Source: [Phialemoniopsis] sp. UDSM-2020 (Eukaryota; Ascomycota; Sordariomycetes; Thyridiales; Thyridiaceae). Taken from it: DNA of 64,000 nt. The translations under genes and the position numbers were made by a program. The notes under the pieces were generated by a model that was not told the DNA's origin, ran no database searches, and saw only the letters and a program-made list of their open reading frames with translations. Location: contig JAEILZ010000001.1 of NCBI GenBank assembly GCA_018873225.1, positions 6,634,001 to 6,698,000 on the forward strand, written 5' to 3'. Positions 1 through 10,716 of this stretch are shown here, one piece after another; positions within the stretch are counted from its first letter, which is position 1, and each line of letters opens with the position of its first letter.

Positions 1-254
1 CAATTACGCGGCTGCGCCTTATTAGGCTACCAGGGATTGAAAATAAGAAATAAGATTCGCAACGTGAGCACTAGTACAGATGCAGCAATCTCAAGCGCTA
101 GTCCTGACCATCCGGTGTCGACCACACTCCCGGTGCGGGAGAGGCGGATCACATAAAGACCGGTGTGGTCGCTGCTCGAGGATTCCAGGGCTCGACAGAC
201 GAGAAAACACGGGCCTGTTGGACCGCCAAGCGCAGAGCGATTGAGCCCTTCACC

Positions 255-1994
255 ATGGCGTCACAGAGCATCGCGGCCCTTGGCCTAGATGCAACGACGG
301 TCAGCGACGCTACTCCTGCTGCGGCGGGCTTGGTGTCCTTCCTGGTCCAAGATGTGCAGCGCGCTCCAGCTCCTTACATTACCGTCTTGGTCGTCATCCT
401 CGTGGCTTTACTACTCAGCCGGGTCGCGCCTGCTGTGGACCCTCGAGAGCCAAAAGTCCTCAAGCCGACCATCCCCATCATTGGCCACATCATAGGACTC
501 ATACGTCTGCAGAATGACTTTCTTCCTAGGCTCAGGTTCGTCGCAGCAAAGCGCTGCTATCTACTTGATCGAGAGAACGAAGCTGATGCGGGCTTGCGCA
601 GGAAATCCACAGACGCGCCCATCGTAACGCTGCCCATGCTCAACGGCAAGATGTACTCGGTCTTCGACCCCCTGCTAATTCAGGCGGCCCTCCGCAACGA
701 GAACCTCTCCCTGGCGCCCTTTGCGATAGAAATGACCAAGAAGCTGCAAAACATTGATGATTCGTCGGTCGAGCTGATCAAAACGACGGACATCCTCGAC
801 GCGGCCCTCGACGCAGGCCACAAGGCCCTGACCGGCGATCACCTGCAGCGAATGAACGGCAACGCCCTGCGCTGGATGGCCGAACTCGTTAACACCGACA
901 TGACCGGCGGCGAGTGGCACGAGATTCCCAACTTTTGGATCTGGACGCGCGACACGCTGACCGGCGCCACGTGTGAGGCGCTCTACGGGCCCACCAACCC
1001 TTTCCGCGAGACCGCCGCCTGCGACGACCTCTGGGAGTACGAGGAGAACCTCCTGTCGTTCGTCATGGGCGTCTTCCCCCGCTGGACCGCGCCCAGGGCC
1101 TGGGCCGCGCGCGAGCGCCTGCACCGGCGCCTCGACGCGTACTACGCCGCCCGCGGGCACGAGCACCCGCAGGCCTCGGAGCTGATCCGGAAGCGGTACG
1201 AGACGATCCGCGCGCACGGCTGGCCGGAGCACGAGGTGGGGCGCAGCGAGTCGGCGCTCTCGCACGCGGCGACGGCCAACACGATCCCGGCGCTGTTCTG
1301 GTTCGCGTGCAACGTCTTCTCCCGGCCGGAGCTGGTCCGGGCGATCCGCGCCGAGCTCGAGCGCGTCGTCGAGTTCGACCACGACGGCAAGAAAAAGAAG
1401 AGGGCCGTGATCGATATCAGCAGGCTCGAGAACGAGTGCCCGCTGCTGGGCAGCTGCTACCGCGAGACGCTGCGCACGACAAACGTGGTCACCACGATGC
1501 GGCGCGTGGTCAAGGACACGACGCTGTCGGACGGCCGGGGTGGTAGCTTCCTGCTGAAAGAGGGCGTCAACGTGCAGTTCGCGGCGGGCTCGTCGCACAC
1601 GATGGAGCGGGTCTGGGGCGACGACGCCCTGGCCTTTAAGCCGGACCGGTTCGTCGACGCGGCGCGCACCAAGGGCAGCGCCGCCGAGGAGAAGCTCCGC
1701 CGCGCGGCGTTCCACCCGTTCGGCGGCGGCAAGAACCTGTGCCCCGGGCGCAACTTTGCGCTCGTCGAGAACCTCGCCTTCATATCGACGCTGGTGCTCG
1801 GGTTCGACGTGGAGCCCCTAGAGGGCGGGGCCGCGTGGGTGCTGCCGCAAAAGGTGCGGGCGATGGCGCACCAGGCCATCGCGAAGCCGGTGCGCAACGG
1901 TGAGGGGTTCGGGGTGCGGATGAGGCGGAGGGCCGGGTGGGAGAAGACGGAGTGGGCGTACAAGTGCACGAGCGAGGCCCAGGGCGTTGCGTAA
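255..1994 (+). CDS. Cytochrome P450 monooxygenase, CYP7/CYP8-like
   Basis: Heme-thiolate monooxygenase, probably on the ER membrane. The ATG at 255 is chosen because it sits in caccATGg and is followed by a hydrophobic anchor at residues 41-56 (YITVLVVILVALLLSR); an in-frame reading further upstream has no protein character. Visible signatures are the ETLR of helix K (YRETLR) and the heme loop FHPFGGGKNLCPGRNFA, with its Cys near residue 496 of the unspliced reading. Helix I reads AATANTIPALFW, with Asn where most P450s have the oxygen-activating Thr. That is typical of the CYP7/CYP8 group (sterol 7-alpha-hydroxylase, prostacyclin synthase). A likely 66 nt in-frame intron lies at 536-601 (gttcgt ... 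gctgatg ... gcag), cutting the protein from 579 to 557 residues and removing a non-conserved insert. The 3' end converges with the next gene at 71 bp spacing. The substrate cannot be read; an oxysterol or fatty-acid-like substrate is a guess. Confidence 0.9.
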   Translation: MASQSIAALGLDATTVSDATPAAAGLVSFLVQDVQRAPAPYITVLVVILVALLLSRVAPAVDPREPKVLKPTIPIIGHIIGLIRLQNDFLPRLRFVAAKRCYLLDRENEADAGLRRKSTDAPIVTLPMLNGKMYSVFDPLLIQAALRNENLSLAPFAIEMTKKLQNIDDSSVELIKTTDILDAALDAGHKALTGDHLQRMNGNALRWMAELVNTDMTGGEWHEIPNFWIWTRDTLTGATCEALYGPTNPFRETAACDDLWEYEENLLSFVMGVFPRWTAPRAWAARERLHRRLDAYYAARGHEHPQASELIRKRYETIRAHGWPEHEVGRSESALSHAATANTIPALFWFACNVFSRPELVRAIRAELERVVEFDHDGKKKKRAVIDISRLENECPLLGSCYRETLRTTNVVTTMRRVVKDTTLSDGRGGSFLLKEGVNVQFAAGSSHTMERVWGDDALAFKPDRFVDAARTKGSAAEEKLRRAAFHPFGGGKNLCPGRNFALVENLAFISTLVLGFDVEPLEGGAAWVLPQKVRAMAHQAIAKPVRNGEGFGVRMRRRAGWEKTEWAYKCTSEAQGVA

Positions 1995-2065
1995 AGTGTT
2001 AGGTAGCAAATCAATTAAGCTTTTTGGACCTAGACAACACTGGCAATGCATACGCATGAATGTCC

Positions 2066-3721
2066 CTAGCCGCCGGTCTCTCCCCTCACTCCACGCAGCA
2101 GCTCCAGATTGGGCGTCCACCCTTCCCACTTGCGGCACCCGTGAAACTTGCACATGTGCTGCCACAGGTGGTCCTTGCGGCTGAACGTCCGGTCTGCCAC
2201 CGCCCGCTGCGCGCACGCCTCCCACTCGTGCGACGCGAAGTGCTCCTCGGTCGGCGCCATGTGCCCGCAAAACACGCACTCGGGCGCGCTCTGCCCGACG
2301 CGCCACGTCGCGAAGGACTGCTGCCGCTGCCGCTGGTCCAGCGGCAAGGGGACGCCACACGTCCACGTCTCGTCGCCGGCGCCGTGGAGGTGGTGCACCG
2401 AGCGCTCGTGGCGGCGCGCGTCGTGGCGCTTGGAGAAGCTGCGGCTGCAGAGGGAGCACTGGAAGCTGCGGGACGCGGCGGAGGAGGAACCCCTAGGCCT
2501 GCTGCTGCGGCCCGGCGGGGGCGGTATGGCGGGGATGTTGCCGTCCTCTGAGCCCCGGGCCGAGAGGGAGAAGATGGACTGGGCGTCGGTGGTGGCGGTG
2601 GAGAATGAGGAGTGGCCCGAGGACGTGGATGGGGAGTAAGTGTGCTTCCAGAGCAAATGGGGCGAGATGTACGGGTCTTCCGATCCGCTCTGGGCATATG
2701 TGAGACTGCTCGGGTGCACCAGGCTGTCCGGCGCGCTGGATGAGCCCCGCGTCTGGAGGGCCTCTTCGATGGCGGCGGCCGAGACAGGGTTCTCGTCTGG
2801 CGGTGAGTGGCGCCAGCGCTCAAAGGGCGTCATCTGGGAGGTGGGCATCTGCGGCATGGGAGACCCTTGGGCGAACACGGTCCTGGTCATGTCCCGGGCG
2901 GACTGCCGGTGGCGTCGTCTGGCGTTTGTGAACCAGTTGATGACCTGCGACCGGCTGAGGCCAGACTCCTCGGCCAGGGTGGCCTTATCCTGGTCCGACG
3001 GGTACGGATGGTCCAGGTGGTTTGCGAACCAGCTCCTCAGCGGCTTCGTCTTGCGAACGTGCCGCGAGTGTGACCTCTTGCCTGAGGGTTGCGGGGCTGC
3101 TGGCATTGACGCCGGTGCGGCCGGCAGCGGCAGGTCCGCGCCATCGAGGAGGTCGTCCATGGAGAAGAGCTCCTCGTTGACGCCGTGCAGCTGCCCCACC
3201 ACGGGCTGCGCGGTCTCAAACGCCAGCGGCGGGCGCTTCTCTTGGCCGGCGAGACTGCACTCGCGGTAAAGCGCGACGCAGCTCGAGCAAGCGGTGATCG
3301 GGTTGGGGTTGGCCGACGTGGTCTGGATGATGAAGCACTGCAGGCGCAGCCGCCTGCAGTGGTTGCACGGTACGGGCGGGCGCCACGCTCCTATCTTGGT
3401 GAAAAAGTCTTCGTTTTGGATCTGCTGTTGGACCGCCGGCTGGGTGACGTTGGGCTGGAGCGCATCGACTGCCTGGATTGCGCCCAGATCAAAGTTCAGG
3501 TCTGTCTCGTGGTTCTGGCCCGGAAGACCGGTGGACCAGTCAAAGTCGATATCTGGGGCCTCCTCTCCGGACCCGATGCCGTCTGTAGAAGGGACTAGCC
3601 AGGGCATTAGGGAGTGTTCCTGCAGGTCTGCGTCAACATTGAGGTCGTCGAGGTTGAGACCTTCGGGGAATGCCAAGCCCGCCAGCTCGTCCTCGGTATG
3701 GGGACTCCGCGGCCGCGTCAT
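2066..3721 (-). CDS. Homeobox (TALE-like) and C2H2 zinc-finger transcription factor
   Basis: Nuclear DNA-binding regulator of 551 residues, apparently one exon, ATG at 3721. Three metal or DNA-binding blocks can be seen. First, a Zn2Cys6-like cluster at residues 119-155, Cys spacing C-x2-C-x6-C-x15-C-x2-C-x6-C, with an unusually long middle loop. Second, a TALE-type homeodomain at about 220-275, with PYPSDQDK in the loop before helix 2 and the recognition helix [12 protein letters not shown]. Third, a canonical C2H2 finger at 422-443 ([22 protein letters not shown]), followed by two weaker Cys/His-rich stretches to residue 530. The N-terminus is acidic and could be activating. Proteins with this combination are known in Pezizomycotina, usually as developmental regulators. 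Targets cannot be deduced. The gene ends convergently to the P450. Confidence 0.88.
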   Translation of the reverse strand: MTRPRSPHTEDELAGLAFPEGLNLDDLNVDADLQEHSLMPWLVPSTDGIGSGEEAPDIDFDWSTGLPGQNHETDLNFDLGAIQAVDALQPNVTQPAVQQQIQNEDFFTKIGAWRPPVPCNHCRRLRLQCFIIQTTSANPNPITACSSCVALYRECSLAGQEKRPPLAFETAQPVVGQLHGVNEELFSMDDLLDGADLPLPAAPASMPAAPQPSGKRSHSRHVRKTKPLRSWFANHLDHPYPSDQDKATLAEESGLSRSQVINWFTNARRRHRQSARDMTRTVFAQGSPMPQMPTSQMTPFERWRHSPPDENPVSAAAIEEALQTRGSSSAPDSLVHPSSLTYAQSGSEDPYISPHLLWKHTYSPSTSSGHSSFSTATTDAQSIFSLSARGSEDGNIPAIPPPPGRSSRPRGSSSAASRSFQCSLCSRSFSKRHDARRHERSVHHLHGAGDETWTCGVPLPLDQRQRQQSFATWRVGQSAPECVFCGHMAPTEEHFASHEWEACAQRAVADRTFSRKDHLWQHMCKFHGCRKWEGWTPNLELLRGVRGETGG

Positions 3722-4388
3722 GATGGCCGATGAGAAGCTGATGTACTTGTAGTGCTTTTCATGCTCGCTTGAGCAGCTTTCGAATTGCTGGCGGTCGTCC
3801 GACTGGGGTGGTCTTGGAGAGGAGGGGCAGAGGTGAGGTTAGAAGATTGCGGTAGTTGATGGCGCTAGAGGTTGCATGATTCGCACCAGCAACCTTTGGA
3901 ATTCCACAATGGAGTGGAGAAAAGGGTTTGGTAGCGCCACGCTAGCCTACGAGCACATGCTGCGGTCGCCCTGGCTCAGAATTAACAAGACGGGGAGGAT
4001 CAGGACGGACCAAGCCTCATGTTATTCGGGCCATTGTGACGAGTCGCCATGCATCCAGTATTGCTTCAACACCATGCTGGAGTTTGCAGATAGGCTTCAC
4101 CACTCTTACACGACCATGGCACAAAATCAGCAATGCGTATATCCGACTTCTGTGACTCTCGCACCCCAGTCCACCACACGGCGTCTTCACTGGTGCTCAA
4201 GATCTTGCTTGGGCAGCTAGACGAGCTGAAACATGCCATCACTTCTTTGGCTCGCTTTTGCTCATGCTCTGATAGAATTCAAAAGCAAAAGGCACCAAGG
4301 CTTCGATTGCCAAGCTCTGACAGAAGAAAACCAATAGACGGGTCCTGCACGACGGAGCAAATTCTCAATGTTGCATGAATACGAAGTT
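3722..4388. other. Intergenic, 667 bp
   Basis: Promoter side of the homeobox regulator and 3' side of the next Zn2Cys6 gene. Only short, mutually overlapping reading frames are present and none has coding character. No RNA gene or repeat was recognised. Confidence 0.5.
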
Positions 4389-6754
4389 CTAAATTCCCTG
4401 GCCGCTAGCCTGCCAGTCGAAGCTCGCAGGTGTAACCGGAGCGTCTACCAGACCACTCATCATCTCAGCATCCGAGAGGAACTGGGTGACGTATGGGTTG
4501 TTCAAGGAGTCGAGCGGCATCGACCTAACCTGGTCCAGATCCTCACCAGCTCCAATCAATCCTAGACTGCCCAAGTCCGGGCCGCCCCACCAAGTCCAAG
4601 TCGCTTCCCAAGGTGGGCGAGCAGCAGCTGCTACCGTTGGATCGACGTACTCCTCGCCCAAGTTACGGGCACCCATGAATGAGTCGATCCGTTCTTCGTA
4701 CGCACGAAAGCTCTCTTGCAGCCGCGTGAGCGTGCCGAGGAACTCTGTCGCCGGGATGTTGCCGTCCTCGCTCATGGTCCGCAGGATGACCGTGGCGATG
4801 TCCACGGCGTCCGGATCGGGAGGGGCACCTGTCGGGCAGCTGGCCGATGCCGCGTGGCGGTTCAGTGTGCTGGAAATGAGAAGTACAATGGCACTGCTGA
4901 AGAGGAAGTGGGCATCGAAGTAGCCGTGGGTGGCGATCGAGCCGTCGACCCAAAGTGTATGCAGCAGTGTGATCGAGCTTCGAGCAGCGTGTATGCATGT
5001 TTCGGAAAGGACGAGAATCGTACGCGACGAGGAGAAGGTGGTCGGCTGTGAGCCCGGATGGCTTGCATGGGGTTTCGGCATGACGGTTTTCAACAGGTAG
5101 AAGATGATGGGGCGGGTAGTCAAAATGACACACTGCAGGCTGACGTTAGTAAGAAGGTTTTGACTCAATTGCGCCAGATGTCATACCTGGTTGAAGTGCA
5201 GGTGCAGCGAAGCTACATGCCGCGAATCGTAACGAGGTTTTTTGCTCTGATCGAGGTGAAGACTCGAGGGCAAGCTCTCGCCCAGACTTCGAAGATCACG
5301 GAGGATCTGTTGTACGCTTTGGGTAAAGGAACGCTTCCTCTGCTGTCTGGACTCGTGACTGTAGATATCCGTCATGATGTTTCCCGTGATCCTTGCAAGA
5401 TTGAGATTGGCGACAAGGTGTGCAGGGTCGTTGAAGTCGCGGGTTTCCTCGGAACTCAGGCTATCGAGGCTCGGCTCTGCCATGTCGATCTCGGCGTCGC
5501 GAATCATAGTCGGATGTCCGAGTTTGGAGCTCAGTAAGCGGTCAAAGGTATATATGGTCCACCAGACTCTGCATCGGTGTTCTCGTTGGGCGGCCGCGAC
5601 GTTTTGGTGGTCGACAATACAGCGATGGAGGCCAAGAGCCACGCCTATTCGAACTGCTGCACCAGCATGAACGTAAGCCGCGTTCGTGCGATGGAGGATG
5701 AGGGAATAGTATGACTGCGTAGAATATAATGGTTATTATCATCATCGACAGCGTCGAATCTAGGCATCGTCTTGAGGATTGAGCTTACTACCAAGGCAAG
5801 TGTTTCCACGTAAGAAAGGGAGATCTGTTCAGGTTGCCCCTGGAAGATGGCAATAGCCTGGCAAAAGTACTCGAGGCCCGGAACATGGTACGAACCAATA
5901 GCCATAGGCCTACGCTTGGTGTAGAGCCCTCCAAGGGCTAATATGACGTAGAGGCGACAACACAGCAAAGGATCCGTTGTTCTCAGTCTGGCGAGTGTTT
6001 CCGCCGACTGAAACCCTGCGCGAAGCAGCTCCTTCATGCTGACTCTGAGCATGAAATGATAATCTGAACCAATGAAGCGCTCCGCCACCTCGAAGAGTAT
6101 TAAGGCAAGACTAGCCGTGGGCTCCTGATAGCCGGTCGAATTGGCATCGAAAGACGGGAGGGGCGCGTCCTGTACATAGCTGGATTGGAAGTGCGGAGCC
6201 TCAGAACTACCGTCGTGTAAAAACTGACACAACTTGACCGAGAACATGGAACATGCTGACTCTCCCAGGTATGTGGATTCGGCAGAAGTCGCGCTGTGGA
6301 TGAAGACCGGTCTCTCCTCGATCAAGGGGTTGTCGACGGCGTCGTGTGCCTCAGCTGCGTCGGCCGAGGCTCCCCTCGATTGAGACGCACCTCGCGACGT
6401 CCTGTCGGGTCGCTCGCTCTCATGCACATCCAGCATCTCACCGTCGCCTTCATTGCTGGCAGGTGGACTATCGGCTCTAGTCGTACCACGGCTTTTGGAT
6501 TGTTCCTTCAGCTTTCTTCGCAGCTCACGATTTTCGGCAACGAGTTCGTCCAAGTAGCTGAAATGCGCATTAGACCCGGCTTCATTAGAATGCGTCTTCA
6601 AAGTCTCCCACCTTTCTTGCACGGTGGTCTTTCGGTCCCGCACAGGATAGGTGCATTCTGTGGGCACCGCAGCATTCTGGCAGTTGTCACATGGCTTCGC
6701 TCCAGAGCATCGGATCTTTTGATGATGACACCTACGGCACCTATTTGACGTCAA
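4389..6754 (-). CDS. Zn2Cys6 fungal transcription factor
   Basis: Nuclear regulator. Deduced exons are complement(4389..5132, 5187..5714, 5789..6612-side join 5789..6557, 6612..6754), giving 727 residues. The binuclear zinc cluster has Cys at 6, 9, 16, 22, 25 and 34 (CRRCHHQKIRC...). It is followed by SYLDELVAENRELRRKL, a linker and coiled-coil dimerisation element. The first intron, 6558-6611 (54 nt), is in frame but has a good donor, a tctaatg branch site and cag acceptor, and its removal restores the SYL that normally follows the cluster. The second, 5715-5788, and third, 5133-5186, join SYYSLILHRTNAAYVHAG and HFNQCVILTTRPIIFYLL, both classic pieces of the fungal-specific transcription factor domain (VWWTIYTFDRLLSSKLGHP lies between). 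It lies next to a GH115 gene on the same strand, so control of hemicellulose genes is possible but not shown. Confidence 0.88.
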
Positions 6755-7148
6755 AACGTCAGATCACTTGTTGGTTTGGATGGGATGTAACGTCAAGGAT
6801 GAGATGACTGACGCTACAATCCGACGCGGCCTCGATTTTCTGTTCATTCTCCCACATCGGACATCTTCAGGTGTTGTCAAGGAAACCATCTTAATTTTGT
6901 GTAGTGGGCAACGATGCTGCGATTCTGACGGGCTTCTGTGCATTTGGCCGACCCTAGTAAATGTGCCGCATGTTATCTTCGGCTGTGAGTCGCGTTCACC
7001 GAGACTAGTGAAAGTACATGTACTCAGAGGGCGCAGGCCCACCGCCACTAGTTCACCAAGCTTGTCCGAGATAAGGGAGATGCAAGCGAGTTACTCCTGG
7101 CCCAAAATTGCAAAGCCCATGCATCCTCCTAGCAATGGGTGTGCTTTT
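6755..7148. other. Intergenic, 394 bp
   Basis: Promoter side of the Zn2Cys6 gene and 3' side of the GH115 gene. Nothing recognisable beyond short chance reading frames. Confidence 0.5.
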
Positions 7149-10100
7149 CTAGAGGATAGTGCTAGGCGGAGGCCCCAGATAGCTGTCACGAACGCCGCCC
7201 AAGTCGACCACGACCACAATCTTCTCAAGCGTGATCCTACTGCTCCATGGTCTGAATCGTATTACATGCGCACCTTGCGTAGTCACCCCTGTGAATGCAT
7301 GATCTCGAGTCCACACCAAATCTTGCACAGCGGACGCCCAGCCCACAGGTAAGTTCCCTTGGCCAATTGTTTCAGTCAAGGGTGCCGACTTGACCGTGTC
7401 ATCGAAGGACACCTCATACTTTAGTCGATCCCCGGGCTTTGAGTCTAGAGCCATTGTGAGATACAAACGTAGTGTGATGCTCTCAGGCGTCGAGAAAAGG
7501 TAGATCGGGTACTCAAGCCACGGCAAATCTTTCTCGACCACAGCAGGACCCAACCCAACAGCACCAGACAAGGTTCGGCCAAGGAATGGGTAAGGCTTGT
7601 ACCACTTCTGTTGTGTCTCGTTCAGCGTAGTAGCCCCTGTTTCGAGTGAAACGCACCTGTCACTCTCGACATATCCATGAAAGTCCCCAGGTACCTTCCT
7701 ATTCACCAATGGTAGATGGACCTGCTCACAGCTGCCGTCGCTGCCTTTGATGTCAATCGTCACAGTCTCGTCGAAGTTGGCAGGGACTCGCGTCCAGTCG
7801 ACTTCGATTTCGACTCGATGGTCTTCCTCGTCCGGTGACAGCCGCCCAATCTGCTCTGACAACGATAACCACGCATGGTGTACGGTAGCAGACCACTCGA
7901 CAACGATACTGCCCCTCGAGAACACTTCAAACCATCGCATCTGGTCACCATAAGGCGAAAGCTGAGGTAGCGTCAACCCCTTTGCAAGGTCTCCTCGCGA
8001 AGGCTGCATGCGGTCGCTCTCTTCATTAATCAGACCTGGGCGCACACCTGGGTGGCCTTCAACGGCAACTCCAAACTGTCCTGCGATCCGACTGGAATTC
8101 TGCCGACGCTGCACGTAACTCAGACCGGTGATCAAGTCGCGTGATGGATCGTGCCACGTCGAAGGGTCATATCCAAATTTGGGCTGCTTCATGATGTGGT
8201 TCCACTTGTTTCCAAACCAGGGGTTGTTATGATATTGCTCGGCAAGCTCCCAATCATCGTCAAACAAGTCAAGAGTGTGTTTTGCCATGTGATTGGTGGA
8301 ACTGCGTCGTTGAAGTCCGTAGAGATTGTTCCGTGCTTGCGTGATCCGTAATTCGACGTAGATCCGTGATGCCTTGATGGGATGCAAGACCAGTTGAAAG
8401 AAAGATGCCTTGAAACCCTCTGGAATCAAGTCGAATAGTTTCCTGGAACGGTTCTCGAGATCCTGATACCTTGCTAGTATCTTGTCCGCCTCGCGATAGT
8501 TGATGATCGAGAACGTGTCGGCTTCGACGTGTTCGTGACGCCGAAGGGCCATCAGCCTGTCGTGTCCGAAAAACAACTCAGAGATCTCGTCTGCATGCTC
8601 TGGGCCAAATTCCCGAGTTGCATACCGATGCAAGTGATCCTTGATCCCGCTTGTGTTGTTAATATTCCAAGCGAGATTCAGAGCAAACGTCATGGGGTTC
8701 TCCATAGGTTTGATGTCGCCAACATTGAATATCCAGATCTTTCGTATACCGTTATCGTAGGCTGTCTGGAGCTGCTGTTGTGTTTTACCCTATGTCCCCC
8801 GTCTCAGATCGGAGCTTATCACATGTACGACGCTAGAACTCACAAGGGTGTTTGTGTTGATCCATTTATAGCCTCGCGGATGACCAACATATTCAAAATG
8901 GTAATAAACCTGATCCGTATGATTAGCAGGAAGTCTAGAGCTCTAAGACAATGTTGCAAAAGTTCAAAGACTTACTCCACATCCTCCAGGCCGCTGAGCC
9001 TCGTTGGCAGTAGGCAATCTTCGAATGTTCCCAAAGTTGTCATCAGCAAAGAGCAGTGTGACGTCTTCGGGTATCTCCAAGCCATCTTCGTAGTACTCTT
9101 GCACTTCCTTGTATAATGCCATCACCTCTGTTGAATGTTAGAAGAGTGGATTGAAGAATCCCTGAGCCGTGGAACGAAACTTACGGCTGACTCCATCTGC
9201 CTTTCCGTAGGCTTCCGTGATAAGACGTCTTTGTGTACTAATGACTTCCTCCAGAGTCGTCTTCGGGTCATTTGCCTCAATGACCTTGTCTCCTTCTCCA
9301 CGCATGCCAAGTGTCAGTATGGCTTCGTGGCCCAACGAACGGTGCGCCCCTGCTGCAAAGTAGTCTGTGACGTTCTCCTTGTTGATATCCCACGACCAAG
9401 GACCTAGCCCACTCGTACGCCACTCGGTCATGGATCGTTGCATGGGCTCATGATGCGAGGTGGACACAACAATGCCATATCGATCGGCGGTGCTTTGATT
9501 TTCCGGATCGTCGTTCCAAAAGCTGCTACCCGGCTCTGGGAAGCCGGACCACATGGCGGGCCAGAAGAAGTTGGCCTATGATGCAGACATAAGAATAAGA
9601 ACTGCCACAGAAGAGTGTAATGTTGCGGCAACTCACCTTCATCCGGAGTAAAAGCTCAAAGAACTTTGCGTAAAATGTCGAGTTGAACACAGGGCCTAGC
9701 TTCTCGTGCTGCCAATCGGTGAGCGCCGGTGTTTCATCATTGATGAAAACCCCTCTGTACTGGATACTGGGCTCCCCTTGCGTAGTGCACACAGGCAAAG
9801 CGTACACGTGCTCGCGCCGCAGTACGGGAACGTCCGCCCACCAGTACCACCTAACACTGGATCAACCAACGGGATCTCGTCCCCTTCAGAATCAGATGTC
9901 TTACGGAGAAACGCCAATTTGTTCACAGAGGTTATACACTCCAAAGATGGTGCCTCTCTTGTCGCTACCTGCAATGACGAGTGCTCTTTTCACACTCGAC
10001 CAGGGAGAATCTCGTAATTCAGTGAAGAAAGATTCCCACTTCCCTTGGATACCCTTGGCATGCGAAGATACTGGTAGCTCGGCGATAAACTTAGATATGT

Positions 10101-10323
10101 CTAGAGATCCCACCACTATGACCCCTTCCACGGGGGTTTCGGAGGAGGGGACTGCGTGCCATAACGGAGGTCGTGTTCCGGTAACCTTCTCAAGGTCGCC
10201 GCCTAGATTGTGTGCCGCAATGTGAATGGCTTCTGGCTCGGCCGGGTCGATCAGAATAGGCAAGTTTTGCAGATTCAGGCCTCCTTCGTGCGGTTCGAAG
10301 GCGACGATCGGCTCGTCGTACAT
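7149..10323 (-). CDS. Glycoside hydrolase family 115 (xylan alpha-1,2-glucuronidase)
   Basis: GH115 enzymes remove (4-O-methyl)glucuronic acid side chains from glucuronoxylan, including from internal xylose units. Deduced exons are complement(7149..8789, 8844..8909, 8976..9127, 9185..9575, 9637..9850, 9905..10323), giving 960 residues. All five introns are 54-66 nt with standard borders. The joins reconstruct family blocks such as VSPWYWWADVPV, LLRMKANFFWPAMWSGF and TLLFADDNFGNIRRLP. The full catalytic TIM-barrel region and the C-terminal beta-rich domain are present. The start is uncertain: the first usable ATG (10323) gives MYDEPIVAF, the expected mature N-terminus of a secreted GH115, but no signal peptide precedes it. 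The frame stays open upstream to a TGA at 10447-10449, beyond which lies an in-frame ATG at 10485. A missed 5' exon is likely. Confidence 0.9.
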
Positions 10324-10716
10324 ATTGGCGGTTCCGAAATCCTTTCTTGAGAGAAGAGGCTTTCCAGGATAGCAAGATAGACCGAGGACTTTCTCTGGGA
10401 AATTTCTATCAATAACTCGTCGATGGTTCACGGGACTCAACAACCCTCAAGAGCCAAAGAACAAAAAGGAAGACGACCTAGTCATTAGAACCCCTCAATC
10501 GTAGACAACCCCTCAGTGGGCATCAGGATGTAGAGAACCATTCGGTCCGCGCTTCCCCGCAAGCTTTGAAAGATTTAGTCCGCCCCACGCCATCCACTCA
10601 GTTCCCAATTGTGGATGGAAGAACTCTTGAAGACTGCAATGACTGGTCTTATAATGTATCTTTTGACATCAGCTATGTTGCTAGATTTACGACACTACGA
10701 CTCCCAATTGGCCGTT
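10324..10716. other. Short intergenic region upstream of GH115
   Basis: 393 bp between the 5' side of GH115 and the 3' side of the oxoprolinase gene. It probably holds the unseen signal-peptide exon of GH115: a short hydrophobic reading is visible near 10450-10490, but no splice junction could be assigned with confidence. Confidence 0.4.

Noticed and set aside
675..1715. 346-codon antisense open frame across the P450
   Set aside because: It is a GC-rich shadow of the P450 frame, with repetitive Arg/Val/Leu composition and no domain.
4389..6754. Three separate small genes
   Set aside because: Introns with good signals join the pieces into one standard Zn2Cys6 regulator.
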